Shown: positions 17,904-26,943, numbered from the stretch's first letter. The stretch is 64,000 bases of DNA from Pseudomonas sp. N3-W (GCF_024970185.1 NZ_CP103965.1:2290001-2354000); one strand, 5' to 3'. Numbers and translations are program-made. The notes: generated from the sequence alone by a model not told the origin.

Positions 17904-18036
17904 GTGGCGAGGGAGCTTGCTCCCGTTCGTGTGCGCAGCAGACGCTATTGGGTGTACGCGTTGTCCCTGGAGAAAACAGGGTGGCTGGATTTGGGGCTGC
18001 TTTGCAACCCAGCGGGAGCAAGCTCCCTCGTCACAG
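17904..18036. repeat. REP doublet (GTGGCGAGGGAGC type)
   Basis: GTGGCGAGGGAGCTTGCTCCCG and CGGGAGCAAGCTCCCTCGTCAC face each other. It occupies most of the 331-bp gap between the oxaloacetate decarboxylase gene and the end of aruG; I see nothing else in that gap. Confidence 0.8.
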
Positions 18037-18061
18037 GCTTGCTGGAGGGCTCAGGGCAAGA

Positions 18062-19099
18062 TCAGGCAGCAACCGCCTGTTGCTGCTGATTCAGCATCGG
18101 CACCGCCCGTACCGAGTTGCCCGGCTGCAATTGCAGGCGTTTGGCGGTCATGCGGTCGACGATCAGACTGTTGCCCACCAGACGGCCCCTGGCGGTGGTG
18201 ATACGGCAGTTTTCCAGGCGGCGGTTGTGGATCAGCCATATGGGCGCCTGATCGTCCGGCGTGCCGATGGCCAGCATCAGCGGCTGGCTGTCACGCACGG
18301 TACGGATTCTCGAGACCTGAGCCTCGATCACCGGTCCGCCGTCAAAGATATCGATATAGCCCTTGTGGGCAAAGCCTTCGGCGTTGAGGATTTTCAGCGC
18401 CGGCTCAGTGTTTGGGTGAGCCTTGCCGATGACGGCCTGTGCCTGTTCGGTGAGCAGGCAGGTGTACAGGGGTTGACGGGGCATCAGTTCGGCGATGAAG
18501 GATTTGTTGCCCAGGCCCGACAAGTGATCGGCGTGGCTGAAGTCCATCTGGAAAAAATGTCGGCCCAGACTGTCCCAGAACGGTGAACAGCCTTGCTCAT
18601 CGGCGCTGCCGCGCAGTTCAGCGATGAGTTTTTCGCCGAACAGGTGCGGGAACTCGGCGACAAACAACAGCCGCCCTAACGACAGCAGGCGACCGTTGTT
18701 GCCCTGGCGCTGATCGTGGCGCAGAAACAGCGAGCAGAGCTCGGATTGCCCGGTCATTTCGTTGTTCAGGAACAACGTCTGGATCTGTTTCTGGATCCCC
18801 AGGTCCGGCGACGAGCTGACAGTCAGCCCCACGCGATAGTTGTACCAGGGCTCGCGCACGCCGACGGCTCCCGTCAGGGCGCTGACGCCGACCACCCGCT
18901 GATCGTCGTCCTCCAGCACGAACAGATAGTCGGCGTCGGCTCGCTCGACCTGTTCGGCAAACGTGCGCTGTGCCCAGCGCACGCGGTGGCCCAGGCGCTC
19001 CTCGTTGGCCGGCAGCGAGGTAAACCCGGGGCCGGCCTGTTGCACCAGTGCCAGCAAGGCGGGCAGGTCGGTGACTTGAACCGGACGAACAATCATCAT
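18062..19099 (-). CDS. aruG: Arginine N-succinyltransferase beta subunit (AstA family)
   Basis: 345 residues. AstA-family blocks are GFTSLPANEE, WYNYRVGLTVSSSPDLGI, ELCSLFLRHDQRQGNNGRLL, GCSPFWDSLGRHFF and IDIFDGGPVIEAQVSRIRT. In the arginine succinyltransferase pathway AruF and AruG together transfer succinyl from succinyl-CoA to arginine or ornithine. Here the other pathway genes (aruC, D, B, E) are absent and the pair closes a catabolic cluster starting with an RpiR regulator. It may therefore be a second copy with another amine as substrate. AGGAG precedes the ATG; 46 bp separate it from aruF. Confidence 0.9.
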   Translation of the reverse strand: MMIVRPVQVTDLPALLALVQQAGPGFTSLPANEERLGHRVRWAQRTFAEQVERADADYLFVLEDDDQRVVGVSALTGAVGVREPWYNYRVGLTVSSSPDLGIQKQIQTLFLNNEMTGQSELCSLFLRHDQRQGNNGRLLSLGRLLFVAEFPHLFGEKLIAELRGSADEQGCSPFWDSLGRHFFQMDFSHADHLSGLGNKSFIAELMPRQPLYTCLLTEQAQAVIGKAHPNTEPALKILNAEGFAHKGYIDIFDGGPVIEAQVSRIRTVRDSQPLMLAIGTPDDQAPIWLIHNRRLENCRITTARGRLVGNSLIVDRMTAKRLQLQPGNSVRAVPMLNQQQQAVAA

Positions 19100-19145
19100 G
19101 CAACTCCTTTTGCGCGCCTGCTCGGGCGCTGTCGTTGGGCTTGGC

Positions 19146-20162
19146 TCACAGGGCGATCAGCCGCACGGGGCTGCCATCGGTCACATTCAGGGCCGCGCAC
19201 ATCCCTGCGCTCAGGCCCACCGGTTGCCCGGCGCTGTAATCCAGATCGGCGACGACGGCCCGGAAATCCGTGAGCGAATCATTGCTCACCAGGTAACTGC
19301 CGCGGGCGTCGAGGGACGTGGTCTGTTTTACCGTACCTGTGTGGCTATGGGCGATGGAGCGAATCTGGGCGGTGCGGGCATACAAGGTCGGACCGCCGTC
19401 GAACAGGTCGATGTAACTGTTGGTTTCAAAACCTTCGCGCTCAAGGATGTCGAACGCTTCCTGCCCGTCGGGGTGGACCCGGCCGATGCACGCTTGTGCC
19501 GCCGGTGGCAGCATTGGCACGTAGATCGGGTATTGCGGCATCAGTTCGGCGAGAAAGCTGCGGCTTTCCAGCCCGCAGAGGCGTTCGGCCTCGGCGTAGG
19601 GCAGGTCGAAAAAGTGTTTGCCCAGCGCGTCCCAGAAAGGCGACTCACCCTGTTCGTCGCTGTAACCGACGATCTCGGTGATCACCGCTTCGGCAAAGCG
19701 TTCGCTGTGGGCGGCGATGAACAACAGCCGTGCCCGCGACAGCAGTTCGGCAAACGGCGTGCGCACCAGCGCGGCATCGATGTGAAAACCCCGCAACAGT
19801 GTGTGACCATTGAGGTCGTGGCACAACGACAGGGCCGGTACGCCATGCTCGATGTTCAGCTCCCGCGAGGCGCTGGTGAAGTGGCGGTTGCGCAGGCTGT
19901 AGAACGGCTCGCTGAAACCGGCGGTGGCGAGTACCTCCGAGCAGCCGGCCAGGCGCCCGGCGTCACAATCCTCCAGCACGAAAAAATAGTTTTCCGGGCC
20001 GTTGCCTTGCACGTCCTTGTCGAACGAGGCGCGGGAATCGAGGATTCTCTCGCGCAGGTGTTCGGTGTCGTCCGGCAGCGACGTGACGCCTATCAGGCTG
20101 TCGTGCGCCAGTTGCTGCAACTGGGGCAGGTCGGTTATCTCGACTGGGCGTAAGACCAGCAT
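19146..20162 (-). CDS. aruF: Arginine N-succinyltransferase alpha subunit (AstA family)
   Basis: 338 residues, the length of Pseudomonas aeruginosa AruF. Conserved blocks include GVTSLPDDTEHLRERIL, ENYFFVLEDC, LSLCHDLNGHTLL, VGYSDEQGESPFWDALGKHFF and YIDLFDGGPTLYARTAQIRSI. The enzyme is a GNAT-fold heteromer with AruG. A strong ribosome binding site (AGGAG) lies 7 nt before ATG. No ArgR-type TGTCGC box was seen in the 121 bp upstream, unlike the aotJ-like gene at 29530, which hints at control by the cluster's own regulator. Confidence 0.92.
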   Translation of the reverse strand: MLVLRPVEITDLPQLQQLAHDSLIGVTSLPDDTEHLRERILDSRASFDKDVQGNGPENYFFVLEDCDAGRLAGCSEVLATAGFSEPFYSLRNRHFTSASRELNIEHGVPALSLCHDLNGHTLLRGFHIDAALVRTPFAELLSRARLLFIAAHSERFAEAVITEIVGYSDEQGESPFWDALGKHFFDLPYAEAERLCGLESRSFLAELMPQYPIYVPMLPPAAQACIGRVHPDGQEAFDILEREGFETNSYIDLFDGGPTLYARTAQIRSIAHSHTGTVKQTTSLDARGSYLVSNDSLTDFRAVVADLDYSAGQPVGLSAGMCAALNVTDGSPVRLIAL

Positions 20163-20283
20163 GGATGTACTCCTGTATCAAAGGGTTCGGCGTGATTGCC
20201 GTCGAACCTGACTATCACTGTCGGTTTCCACGCGCGAAAGCAGCGCTCGCCTGTTCTTTTGTCAGACGCCGCTCTTTTTCTTG

Positions 20284-21633
20284 TCAGCCGTTGCTCGGGT
20301 CGGGTAAAGCAGTGCTGGCACCCAGTTTGTTGAGGAAAAACAGGTAGATCAGGCCAAGGGCGATCCAGATCAGCCCCAGTTTTTGTGCAGCCACGCCCAT
20401 GTTGTACATGATGGCTGCAACAATGATGAAGCCGATCACCGGGCAGATCAGGTGACGAATCACCTGGCCGGATTTCTGCCGGCGCCAGTAGTAATTGATG
20501 ACGGTCAGGTGCAGCAGCATGAAGCCGCTCAAGGCGCCGAAGTTGACCAGCGAGGTCAGGGTGTCTACCGAATTGATGAACAGGTAGCAGATCACCAGCG
20601 ACAGGACGGCCACCAGATAGATGCTCAGGTAGGGCGTGTTGTGTTTCGGGTGGACCCTGGCCAGCACTTTCGGCAGCTTGCCGTCACGGGCCATGCCGAA
20701 CAGCAGGCGCGAGACCGCCGCTTGCGAAGTGATTGCCACTGCGACACCCCAGGCCAACGCCGTGGCGACAGCGGTGAGGGTGGCGAGCCAGCTGCCAGCG
20801 GCGATTTCGGCGATTTCATAGAAGGCGGTGTCGGCAGATTTGAAGCCCATGCCGGCGGCCAGGTCGGTGGCGATCCAGGTCTGCACCACGAAAATAACGC
20901 CCATGACCACCAGGGTGATCAGTGCGGCCTTGCCAACGCTGCGGCCCGGATCGCCCTTGATCTCTTCGGCGAGGGTGGAAATCGCGTCGAAACCCAGGAA
21001 CGACAGCACCGCAATCGACACCGCTTGCATGAGCAGGGCGAAGTTGAACGTAGCTGGGTTGTACAGCGGCGCCAGGGTCAGCTCGCCGTTACCGCCGCCG
21101 CTGTGCAGGGCATTCCAGGCGTAGAACAGGAAGATCCCCAACACCACCAGTTGCGCCAACAGGAAAATGATATTCATGCGCGCGGTGAAGGTGATGCCGC
21201 GCAGGTTCACAAAGGTTGCACTGACCAGAAACGCCAGAATGAAACCGACTTTCGGGATATCCGGGTACAGGTGGTTGAGCGCCATGGCCGCATACACGTA
21301 CAGCAGCGGCGGAATCAATAGGTAATCGAGCAACATCAACCAGCCGGCGATGAAGCCGACATGTGGGTTAAGGCCGCGTTGTGCGTAGGAATAAACCGAA
21401 CCCGCGATAGGAAAAGCTCGTGCCATGCTGCCGTAGCTCAATGCCGTGAAGAGCATCGCCACCATGCCGATGATGTACGCCAGCGGCACGAGCCCAGGTG
21501 CCTCGGCGTTCACGTAGCCATAAACGCCGAAGGGCGCGATGGGGATCATGAAGATCATCCCGTACACCACCAGGTCCGTCAGGGACAGGCTACGTTTTAG
21601 CTCTTGCTTGTAGCCGAATTCTTCTATTTCCAT
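20284..21633 (-). CDS. APC superfamily amino acid/amine permease
   Basis: 449 residues, about 12 membrane segments, with the N-terminal SLSLTDLVVYGMIFMIPIAPFGVYG and GSVYSYAQRGLNP blocks typical of APC transporters. The C-terminus LGLIYLFFLNKLG is in the cytoplasm. ATG 21633 with AAGGAG upstream was preferred over the TTG eight codons earlier. It lies between the N-formylglutamate amidohydrolase-like gene and aruFG on the same strand, so it probably imports the cluster's substrate. The substrate (amino acid, polyamine or ethanolamine-like) cannot be decided. Confidence 0.88.
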   Translation of the reverse strand: MEIEEFGYKQELKRSLSLTDLVVYGMIFMIPIAPFGVYGYVNAEAPGLVPLAYIIGMVAMLFTALSYGSMARAFPIAGSVYSYAQRGLNPHVGFIAGWLMLLDYLLIPPLLYVYAAMALNHLYPDIPKVGFILAFLVSATFVNLRGITFTARMNIIFLLAQLVVLGIFLFYAWNALHSGGGNGELTLAPLYNPATFNFALLMQAVSIAVLSFLGFDAISTLAEEIKGDPGRSVGKAALITLVVMGVIFVVQTWIATDLAAGMGFKSADTAFYEIAEIAAGSWLATLTAVATALAWGVAVAITSQAAVSRLLFGMARDGKLPKVLARVHPKHNTPYLSIYLVAVLSLVICYLFINSVDTLTSLVNFGALSGFMLLHLTVINYYWRRQKSGQVIRHLICPVIGFIIVAAIMYNMGVAAQKLGLIWIALGLIYLFFLNKLGASTALPDPSNG

Positions 21634-21719
21634 GAAGCCGTTCTCCTTGTCAGCCAATCGGGCAGTTTTCTGGTTTTTATACCGCTACAACAGACCGCGT
21701 TTCCTGTAACTACGTGTTC

Positions 21720-22472
21720 CTACAGCAACGGGGCGAGGTAGCCTGCCCAGCGAGCGACGGCCTCGGGTGTACGCAGCAGATCGTTGCGTACCTCGATCAA
21801 CACCGCCTCCAGGCCACGGGCATCACCGTGCACCGGCACGGTCATGTCGCCCAAGGGGTCGATCTTGTACGGCTGATTGCCGGCCACTTTCAGTGGGTGC
21901 CGCCCGAGTCCGTCGAGCAGACGTTGCGCGTAATCGTTCGCCTGGCCATACAGCACGCCGACATCCAGCAGCCGAGGCTGGCCGTAGTAAATCGGGGTGA
22001 AACTGTGAATGCCCACCACCCGCACTGGCCGCCCTTGGGCGATACGTTCGTCGATGAGCGTTTGCAGCCGGGTATGAAACGGCTTGAACAGGCACTGGCG
22101 ACGGTACTCGCGTGTGGTCTCGTCCAGGTCACGGTTGCCCGGCACCTGGTAAATCTCGCTCTGCCCCGGAATGCTGTCCGGGGCATGGCGTGGGCGGTTG
22201 AGGTCGACCAGCAGTCGCGAATAATTGGCGGCCAACAGGGTGACGCCCAGGGTGTCGGACAAACGCTGGGCCAGCGCCAGGGCGCCAATGTCCCAGGCAA
22301 TGTGTTCGCGAGCGGCTTCGGCGCTCAGGCCGAGGTCGTTCAGTTGCGCCGGGATAAAACGACTGGCGTGTTCGCACACCAGAATCAACGGGTGTTCGGA
22401 GTCTTCCCGGCTCAGGGTGTACGGCGGGCGAGTGTAGAGGCCCTGTTCGACGGTTTCAGTACAGGCGCGCAT
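21720..22472 (-). CDS. N-formylglutamate amidohydrolase family protein
   Basis: About 250 residues matching the PF05013 family: VCEHASRFIP, IAWDIGALALAQRLSDTLG, DLNRPRHAPDSIP and the metal-site segment VVGIHSFTPIYYG. The characterised member HutG releases formate from N-formylglutamate. There are no other hut genes here, so the actual substrate may be another N-acyl or amide compound. Its start overlaps the end of the glutamine-synthetase-like gene; ATG 22472 or GTG 22481 are both possible. Confidence 0.82.
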   Translation of the reverse strand: MRACTETVEQGLYTRPPYTLSREDSEHPLILVCEHASRFIPAQLNDLGLSAEAAREHIAWDIGALALAQRLSDTLGVTLLAANYSRLLVDLNRPRHAPDSIPGQSEIYQVPGNRDLDETTREYRRQCLFKPFHTRLQTLIDERIAQGRPVRVVGIHSFTPIYYGQPRLLDVGVLYGQANDYAQRLLDGLGRHPLKVAGNQPYKIDPLGDMTVPVHGDARGLEAVLIEVRNDLLRTPEAVARWAGYLAPLL

Positions 22473-23787
22473 AGTGCTCACAGAGATGGGCGGGCGAGAG
22501 CTGTTCCGTCAGCGTCAGTTCCTCGGTCTTGAGGGCGAAATAAGTATCCAGCAGCGCAGTCGGCAAGGCTTCGACCAGCGCTTCGTTCTGGCGCAGACAT
22601 TCCAGTGCCTGCGTCAGTGAAGCGGGCAGGGCGACGATGCCGCGTGCCTGGCGTTGTTCTTCATTCAATGAGTCGGGGACTTCGTCGGTGATTGCGTTCA
22701 GCGCCAGACGCTGCTCGATGCCCAGGCGGCCCGCAATCAGTACGGCGGCCATTGCCAGGTGCGGCGAGGCGGTGGCGTCCATCGCGCGAAATTCCAGGTT
22801 GTATTGCTCCGCCACCGACTTGCCGCCCACGCTCACGGTCGGGCAGATGCGCAACGCCGCTTCGCGGTTGCGCTGGCCGAGGCAGGCATAGGAGGCGCTC
22901 CAGTGATGGGGCTGCAAACGCTCGTAGGACACTGGCGTCGGCGCGGTCAGGGCGCAGAGCGCAGGCAGATAATGCAGCACGCCGGCCGCCCAATGCTGAC
23001 CGACGGTGGACAAGCCATTGGTGGTGCCGGCGTCGTAGAACATCGGTTGGCCTGCCATGTTTTGCAGGCTCACATGCAGATGTACACCGTTGCACACCGC
23101 GTGTTCAGCGGTCTTGGGCGCGAAGCTCAGGCCCAGCCCCATTTGCCGGGCGATCTCGCGGGTAATCTCGCGCACGTTCACCGCGCGGTCAGCCGCCGCC
23201 ACACCGAGCGCCGGGCGGCAGGTGATTTCGTATTGGTGCTTGCCGTATTCGGGCAGAAACATTTCCGGCTCGACGCCACCAGCCCGCAGGGCGCTCAGTA
23301 GCCAGCCACCAAACTCGGCGCCCTGGCGCTGGGCTTCAAGGGAGAACGCCAAGTGTTCGGCGTCACCGCAGGCCAGGTTGAACTCATGTTCGAACGCCGC
23401 GTTGACCTGTAATCCCAGCTCGGTCTGATAGCGCTCCACTTCGTTGCGCAGCAGCGTGCGCGGACAGGCGCCCCACGGTCGGCCATCGGTTTCGCAAATG
23501 TCGGCGTGAATGAAATCCAGGGCCGGTGCGCTGGCGTGCGGGCCGTTGCCGACCGTCACCCGGCTGCTCATGTCCGGAATCAGCCGCAGGTCGCCATAGG
23601 CGCCCCACGGGTTGCGGCTGGCGATGATGTCCTGTGGGGTGAGGGCGCTGTTGGCCGGCACCCAGCCACAGCCAGCAGTCTGGTAGTGCGCCAGTTCATC
23701 GGTGGGAAACGAGCGGCCACGCGTCACGCCAATCAGGTCGGTGGTGACCAGGGTGGTCATGGCCACGGGCAACAGGCGCTCGCTCAT
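22456..23787 (-). CDS. Glutamine synthetase-like gamma-glutamyl ligase
   Basis: 443 residues with the glutamine synthetase catalytic domain: AFEHEFNL, NGVHLHVSLQ, the RNREAALRIC segment and NLEFRAMDATASPHLAMAA. It belongs with the GS-like ligases (PuuA/GlnA3 type) that attach glutamate to amines rather than ammonia. The adenylylation tyrosine loop of GlnA is not evident. It overlaps the preceding isochorismatase-like gene by 4 bp (ATGA). Within the cluster it could activate an amine for degradation by gamma-glutamylation. Confidence 0.85.
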   Translation of the reverse strand: MSERLLPVAMTTLVTTDLIGVTRGRSFPTDELAHYQTAGCGWVPANSALTPQDIIASRNPWGAYGDLRLIPDMSSRVTVGNGPHASAPALDFIHADICETDGRPWGACPRTLLRNEVERYQTELGLQVNAAFEHEFNLACGDAEHLAFSLEAQRQGAEFGGWLLSALRAGGVEPEMFLPEYGKHQYEITCRPALGVAAADRAVNVREITREIARQMGLGLSFAPKTAEHAVCNGVHLHVSLQNMAGQPMFYDAGTTNGLSTVGQHWAAGVLHYLPALCALTAPTPVSYERLQPHHWSASYACLGQRNREAALRICPTVSVGGKSVAEQYNLEFRAMDATASPHLAMAAVLIAGRLGIEQRLALNAITDEVPDSLNEEQRQARGIVALPASLTQALECLRQNEALVEALPTALLDTYFALKTEELTLTEQLSPAHLCEHYARLY

Positions 23788-24428
23788 GGTTGCATCTCCT
23801 GCAACCGGTTGATCACCGTCTGGGTGTCGGTGATCCAGCAATAGCCCTTGATCGCGTTCAGGCAGGCCTGGTGCCGTTCCGGGGTGTAGGTGGCGCAGGC
23901 GTCTTCCACCAGCGTCACCAGATAACCACGGTCGGCGGCGTCGCGCACGGCCATGTCCACGCACTGGTCGGTGACGATGCCGGCGATGATCAGGTGACGG
24001 GTTTCGAGGTTGCGCAGCACGTAGTCGATGCTGGTGGAGTTGAAGACCCCGGAAGAGGTCTTGGGCAGCACGATTTCGTTTTCCGTCGGGGTCAGGTCGT
24101 CGATGATCCGTGCCTGGCGGCTACCCGGCGGCAGGTGCATGTCGGACAGCTTGTGGTCCAGCGAGCGGTCGCGACCATCGGCGGTGAGGCTCTGAATCAG
24201 TGTGTGCAAGACGTTTTGCCGGGCGCTGCGAAAGGCGCTGAGCAGTCGTCGCTGATTGGGCACTACCTGCATGTGAGTGCGGTTCAGGAAATACTCGGCG
24301 TCCGGCCCGTTGAGGTGCGGATCGAACTGTGGTTCGAGCCAGGCGCGCTGCATGTCGACCAGCAACAGGGCGGTGTGGTCCGTGACAAACGGCAGATCCC
24401 GGGGCGAACGATGGGGGAGCGTGAACAT
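23784..24428 (-). CDS. Isochorismatase-family cysteine hydrolase
   Basis: 214 residues with the complete catalytic triad of the family: D25 (LLLVDMQRAW), K123 (VLPKTSSG) and C156 (VTDQCVDMA). Family members hydrolyse amide, ureido or enol-ether bonds, for example N-carbamoylsarcosine or nicotinamide. The residues after K123 (TSSGVFNSTSID) resemble the N-carbamoyl/amide hydrolase branch more than true isochorismatases. The start is 2 bp after the rpiR-type gene and the stop overlaps the ligase gene. Confidence 0.87.
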   Translation of the reverse strand: MFTLPHRSPRDLPFVTDHTALLLVDMQRAWLEPQFDPHLNGPDAEYFLNRTHMQVVPNQRRLLSAFRSARQNVLHTLIQSLTADGRDRSLDHKLSDMHLPPGSRQARIIDDLTPTENEIVLPKTSSGVFNSTSIDYVLRNLETRHLIIAGIVTDQCVDMAVRDAADRGYLVTLVEDACATYTPERHQACLNAIKGYCWITDTQTVINRLQEMQP

Positions 24429-24430
24429 CC

Positions 24431-25285
24431 TTATTTTTCCTCCAGCAGGTGTGTGTCGAAGTCGCTGCGCAGGGCATCGATGCCTTCCAGGCGATCGGCC
24501 AGACCGGGACTGCGCAGGGTCAGGCAGGCGATCAGCGCTTCAATCTGGGCCAGCGCCGGGACCATGGTGTCGAAGGCCGACACGGATTCCACCGGCGCAC
24601 TGATGATCAGATCGGCCATTTCCCTCAGCGGCGATGCGTAGATATCAGTGAAGAGCACCACCCGGGCATAGCGGTCTTTCGCGGCCTGGGCGACTCGCAA
24701 CGCCTGGGACTGATAGCGGCGATAGTCGAACACCAGCACCACGTCCTGACGTTGTACGTCGAACAGGCGGTCCGGCAACTGGGCGTTGTCTTCCAGGACA
24801 AAACAGCCCGATCGCAGCAGGCGTAAATGATTGAGCAGATAATTGGCGAGGAAACAGCTGAAACGGCCGCCGAAGCAATGCACTTGATGACGGGGGTCGA
24901 GCAACCACTCGACGAGGATGCGCACGTCTTCGGGTTGGGTCAGGGCCTGGGTGTCCAGCAGCGTGCGATGGCTGTTCGCCAGGTAGTGGCTCCAGGGATC
25001 GTCTTTTTGCAGGTGGGCGCGAGGCTGCAACAGGGTGCTGGGGGAGCGTAGACGGTGGTCCATGTCGCTGAGCAGCTTGTCCTGGAATTCGGCATAACCG
25101 CCAAAACCGAGTTTTTTCACCAGCCGGACAATGGTCGGATCGCTGACACCCGCATGTTCGGCCAGGCGTGACATCGGACCCAACCCGTTACGCGGGTACT
25201 GGTCGAGCAAGGCACGAATGACTTTGCGTTCCGACGGCGTGAGGTCCAGGCCGGGATCGGTGATCAGGTCTCTTAAAGGGGGCAT
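24431..25285 (-). CDS. MurR/RpiR family transcriptional regulator
   Basis: 284 residues. The N-terminal RpiR helix-turn-helix is visible (LTPSERKVIRALLDQYP, then AEHAGVSDPTIVRLVKKLGFGGYAEF), followed by a SIS-type effector domain with VHCFGGRFSCFLANYLLNHLR. SIS domains usually sense phosphosugars, but in amino-acid clusters RpiR proteins respond to other ligands. It is the first gene of the seven-gene minus-strand cluster and is 2 bp from the hydrolase gene, so it probably regulates its own operon. AGGAG precedes ATG. Confidence 0.9.
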   Translation of the reverse strand: MPPLRDLITDPGLDLTPSERKVIRALLDQYPRNGLGPMSRLAEHAGVSDPTIVRLVKKLGFGGYAEFQDKLLSDMDHRLRSPSTLLQPRAHLQKDDPWSHYLANSHRTLLDTQALTQPEDVRILVEWLLDPRHQVHCFGGRFSCFLANYLLNHLRLLRSGCFVLEDNAQLPDRLFDVQRQDVVLVFDYRRYQSQALRVAQAAKDRYARVVLFTDIYASPLREMADLIISAPVESVSAFDTMVPALAQIEALIACLTLRSPGLADRLEGIDALRSDFDTHLLEEK

Positions 25286-25345
25286 CCGGGCTCCTGCTGG
25301 ATGGGTGTGTCGGTTTCATTTCACAATTCGCCAAAACAGTATTTA

Positions 25346-25361
25346 TGTAACTCACACTACA
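25346..25361. promoter_or_regulatory. Candidate RpiR operator TGTA-N8-TACA
   Basis: TGTAACTCACACTACA has palindromic ends and lies 60 bp before the regulator start, in a short AT-rich patch of the 330-bp gap 25286-25615. RpiR-family operators often contain TGTAGT/ACTACA ends, which fits. Only one site was seen, so this is tentative. I see no other feature in the gap. Confidence 0.3.
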
Positions 25362-25615
25362 TGTCTAGTGAATTTTTTTGGGCCCCAAAATGGGGCGTAA
25401 GCCCCGAGGCGCTTGGCCTACACCGATGTTGATGGCTGTTGTAGGCAATCGCCCATAGCTGTGTCGGATATTGCCGTTTTATTTGTCGGCATGGTTACCG
25501 GCTGCCGTCCTGTCCATCAAAACGAAACGCCCCGGAGCCCGCCAGTTACGGCACAATTGGCCGATTGTGTGCAGCTTGCTGCCGTTTTTCAGTGCCCATG
25601 AGTGAGTGAACATCC

Positions 25616-26188
25616 GTGAAGGCGACCCGATTGACCCTGATGTGCCACGGGCGAACCGTCGCACAAAAACTGGCGTGTTTTCCGACTGACGAGTCATTGG
25701 AAATGGATTGGCAGTCAGCCAAGGGATCGCTCAGCCGCTCATTCAAGGAGTCACCGCGCCTGCTTTGTGGGCCGGAAGCCCGAACCCGACAGACCGCCGA
25801 GCTGTTTGGCAGTGATATACAGGTGGTCGAGGCATTGCGCGATTGCGACTTTGGTCGTTGGAAGGGCGTGCGGATCGGCGATCTGCAAAAAAACCATCCC
25901 GAGGCCCTGGCGGCCTGGCTTGAAGACCCGCTGGCCGCCCCACACGGCGGCGAGTCGGTGAGGCAGCTTGGCGAGCGAGTAGCCGCCTGGCTGAAGACGT
26001 TGGAGGCGACGTCGGGTCATGTGGTCGCGATCACCCATCCCTTTGTTGTGCGAGCGGCGTTGACCCAGGTGCTGCAGGGCGCGGCGTTCAACCTGATCGA
26101 TGTCGAGCCCTTGTCCGCTGTCGAACTGCGCTATTTTGGACGTTGGCGGTTGCGTTTGACGGCCTTGGACGCTGAAGGAGCTTTTTGA
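25616..26188 (+). CDS. Histidine phosphatase-fold protein next to cobF (CobC-like, altered RHG motif)
   Basis: 190 residues with GTG start. The fold is that of the phosphoglycerate-mutase-like histidine phosphatases: a second-site PEARTRQTAELF, CDFGRWKGVRIGDL, GGESVRQLGERVAAWL and a late ITHPFVVRAAL. The usual first-site RHG is LMCHGRT here, so the catalytic His is kept but the preceding Arg is Cys. Its stop overlaps cobF (TGATG), which suggests a part in cobalamin synthesis, for example CobC-like dephosphorylation of a lower-ligand precursor. Whether it is active is doubtful. Confidence 0.72.
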   Translation: MKATRLTLMCHGRTVAQKLACFPTDESLEMDWQSAKGSLSRSFKESPRLLCGPEARTRQTAELFGSDIQVVEALRDCDFGRWKGVRIGDLQKNHPEALAAWLEDPLAAPHGGESVRQLGERVAAWLKTLEATSGHVVAITHPFVVRAALTQVLQGAAFNLIDVEPLSAVELRYFGRWRLRLTALDAEGAF

Positions 26189-26943
26189 TGAAAACACTGC
26201 TGGTCATCGGCATCGGTGCCGGTAATCCGGACTACATCACGATGCAGGCGGTGAAGGCGCTGAACCGCGCTGACGTGTTTTTCCTCATGGACAAAGGCCA
26301 GAGCAAGGACAAGCTGATCGAGCTGCGGCGCGAGATCTGCGAGCGCTACATTACCGATCACGCCTACCGCTTCGTCGAGGCCCACAGCCCTGAGCGCGAG
26401 CGTGGCGACGTGGACTATGCCACCAGCGTCGAAGATCTCAACCTGGCCAAGCAGCAGGCCTTTGAACGCCTGATCAACGAGGAAATGACTGACGGCCAGT
26501 GCGGCGGTTTCCTGGTGTGGGGCGACCCGGCGTTGTACGACAGCACGATTCGTATCTTGCAGGCGATTCTGGCGTCAGGCCGTTGCGCGTTCGAATTCGA
26601 GGTGATTCCCGGCATTACCAGCGTCCAGGCGTTGGCAGCGCAGCACAAAGTGGCGCTGAACCAGATTGGCCGTTCGGTGGAAATCACCACCGGCCGGCGC
26701 CTGGCGGCGGGGCAGGTGAGCGATGCCGACAGTGTGGTGGTGATGCTCGATGCGCAAGATGCCTACCAGCAGGTGGCGGATAAGCAGACGCAGATTTACT
26801 GGGGCGCTTATCTGGGCACCCCCGACGAGATTTTGATCAGCGGCAAGCTTGAAGACGTGGCGGATGAGATTGAACGGGTGCGCCAGGCGGCGCGAGTGGC
26901 GAATGGGTGGATCATGGATACTTATCTGCTGCGTAGGCCTTGA
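26188..26943 (+). CDS. cobF: Precorrin-6A synthase (deacetylating)
   Basis: 251 residues of the tetrapyrrole methylase family. The N-terminal VIGIGAGNPDYITMQAV holds the S-adenosylmethionine loop, and VWGDPALYDSTIRIL and EVIPGITSVQALAAQH are the other family blocks. CobF methylates precorrin-5 at C1 with release of acetate in the aerobic B12 pathway. AAGGAG lies 7 nt before ATG 26188; the neighbouring in-frame TTG at 26185 is less likely. Other cob genes are not in the window, so this one is dispersed, as in other pseudomonads. Confidence 0.92.
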   Translation: MKTLLVIGIGAGNPDYITMQAVKALNRADVFFLMDKGQSKDKLIELRREICERYITDHAYRFVEAHSPERERGDVDYATSVEDLNLAKQQAFERLINEEMTDGQCGGFLVWGDPALYDSTIRILQAILASGRCAFEFEVIPGITSVQALAAQHKVALNQIGRSVEITTGRRLAAGQVSDADSVVVMLDAQDAYQQVADKQTQIYWGAYLGTPDEILISGKLEDVADEIERVRQAARVANGWIMDTYLLRRP

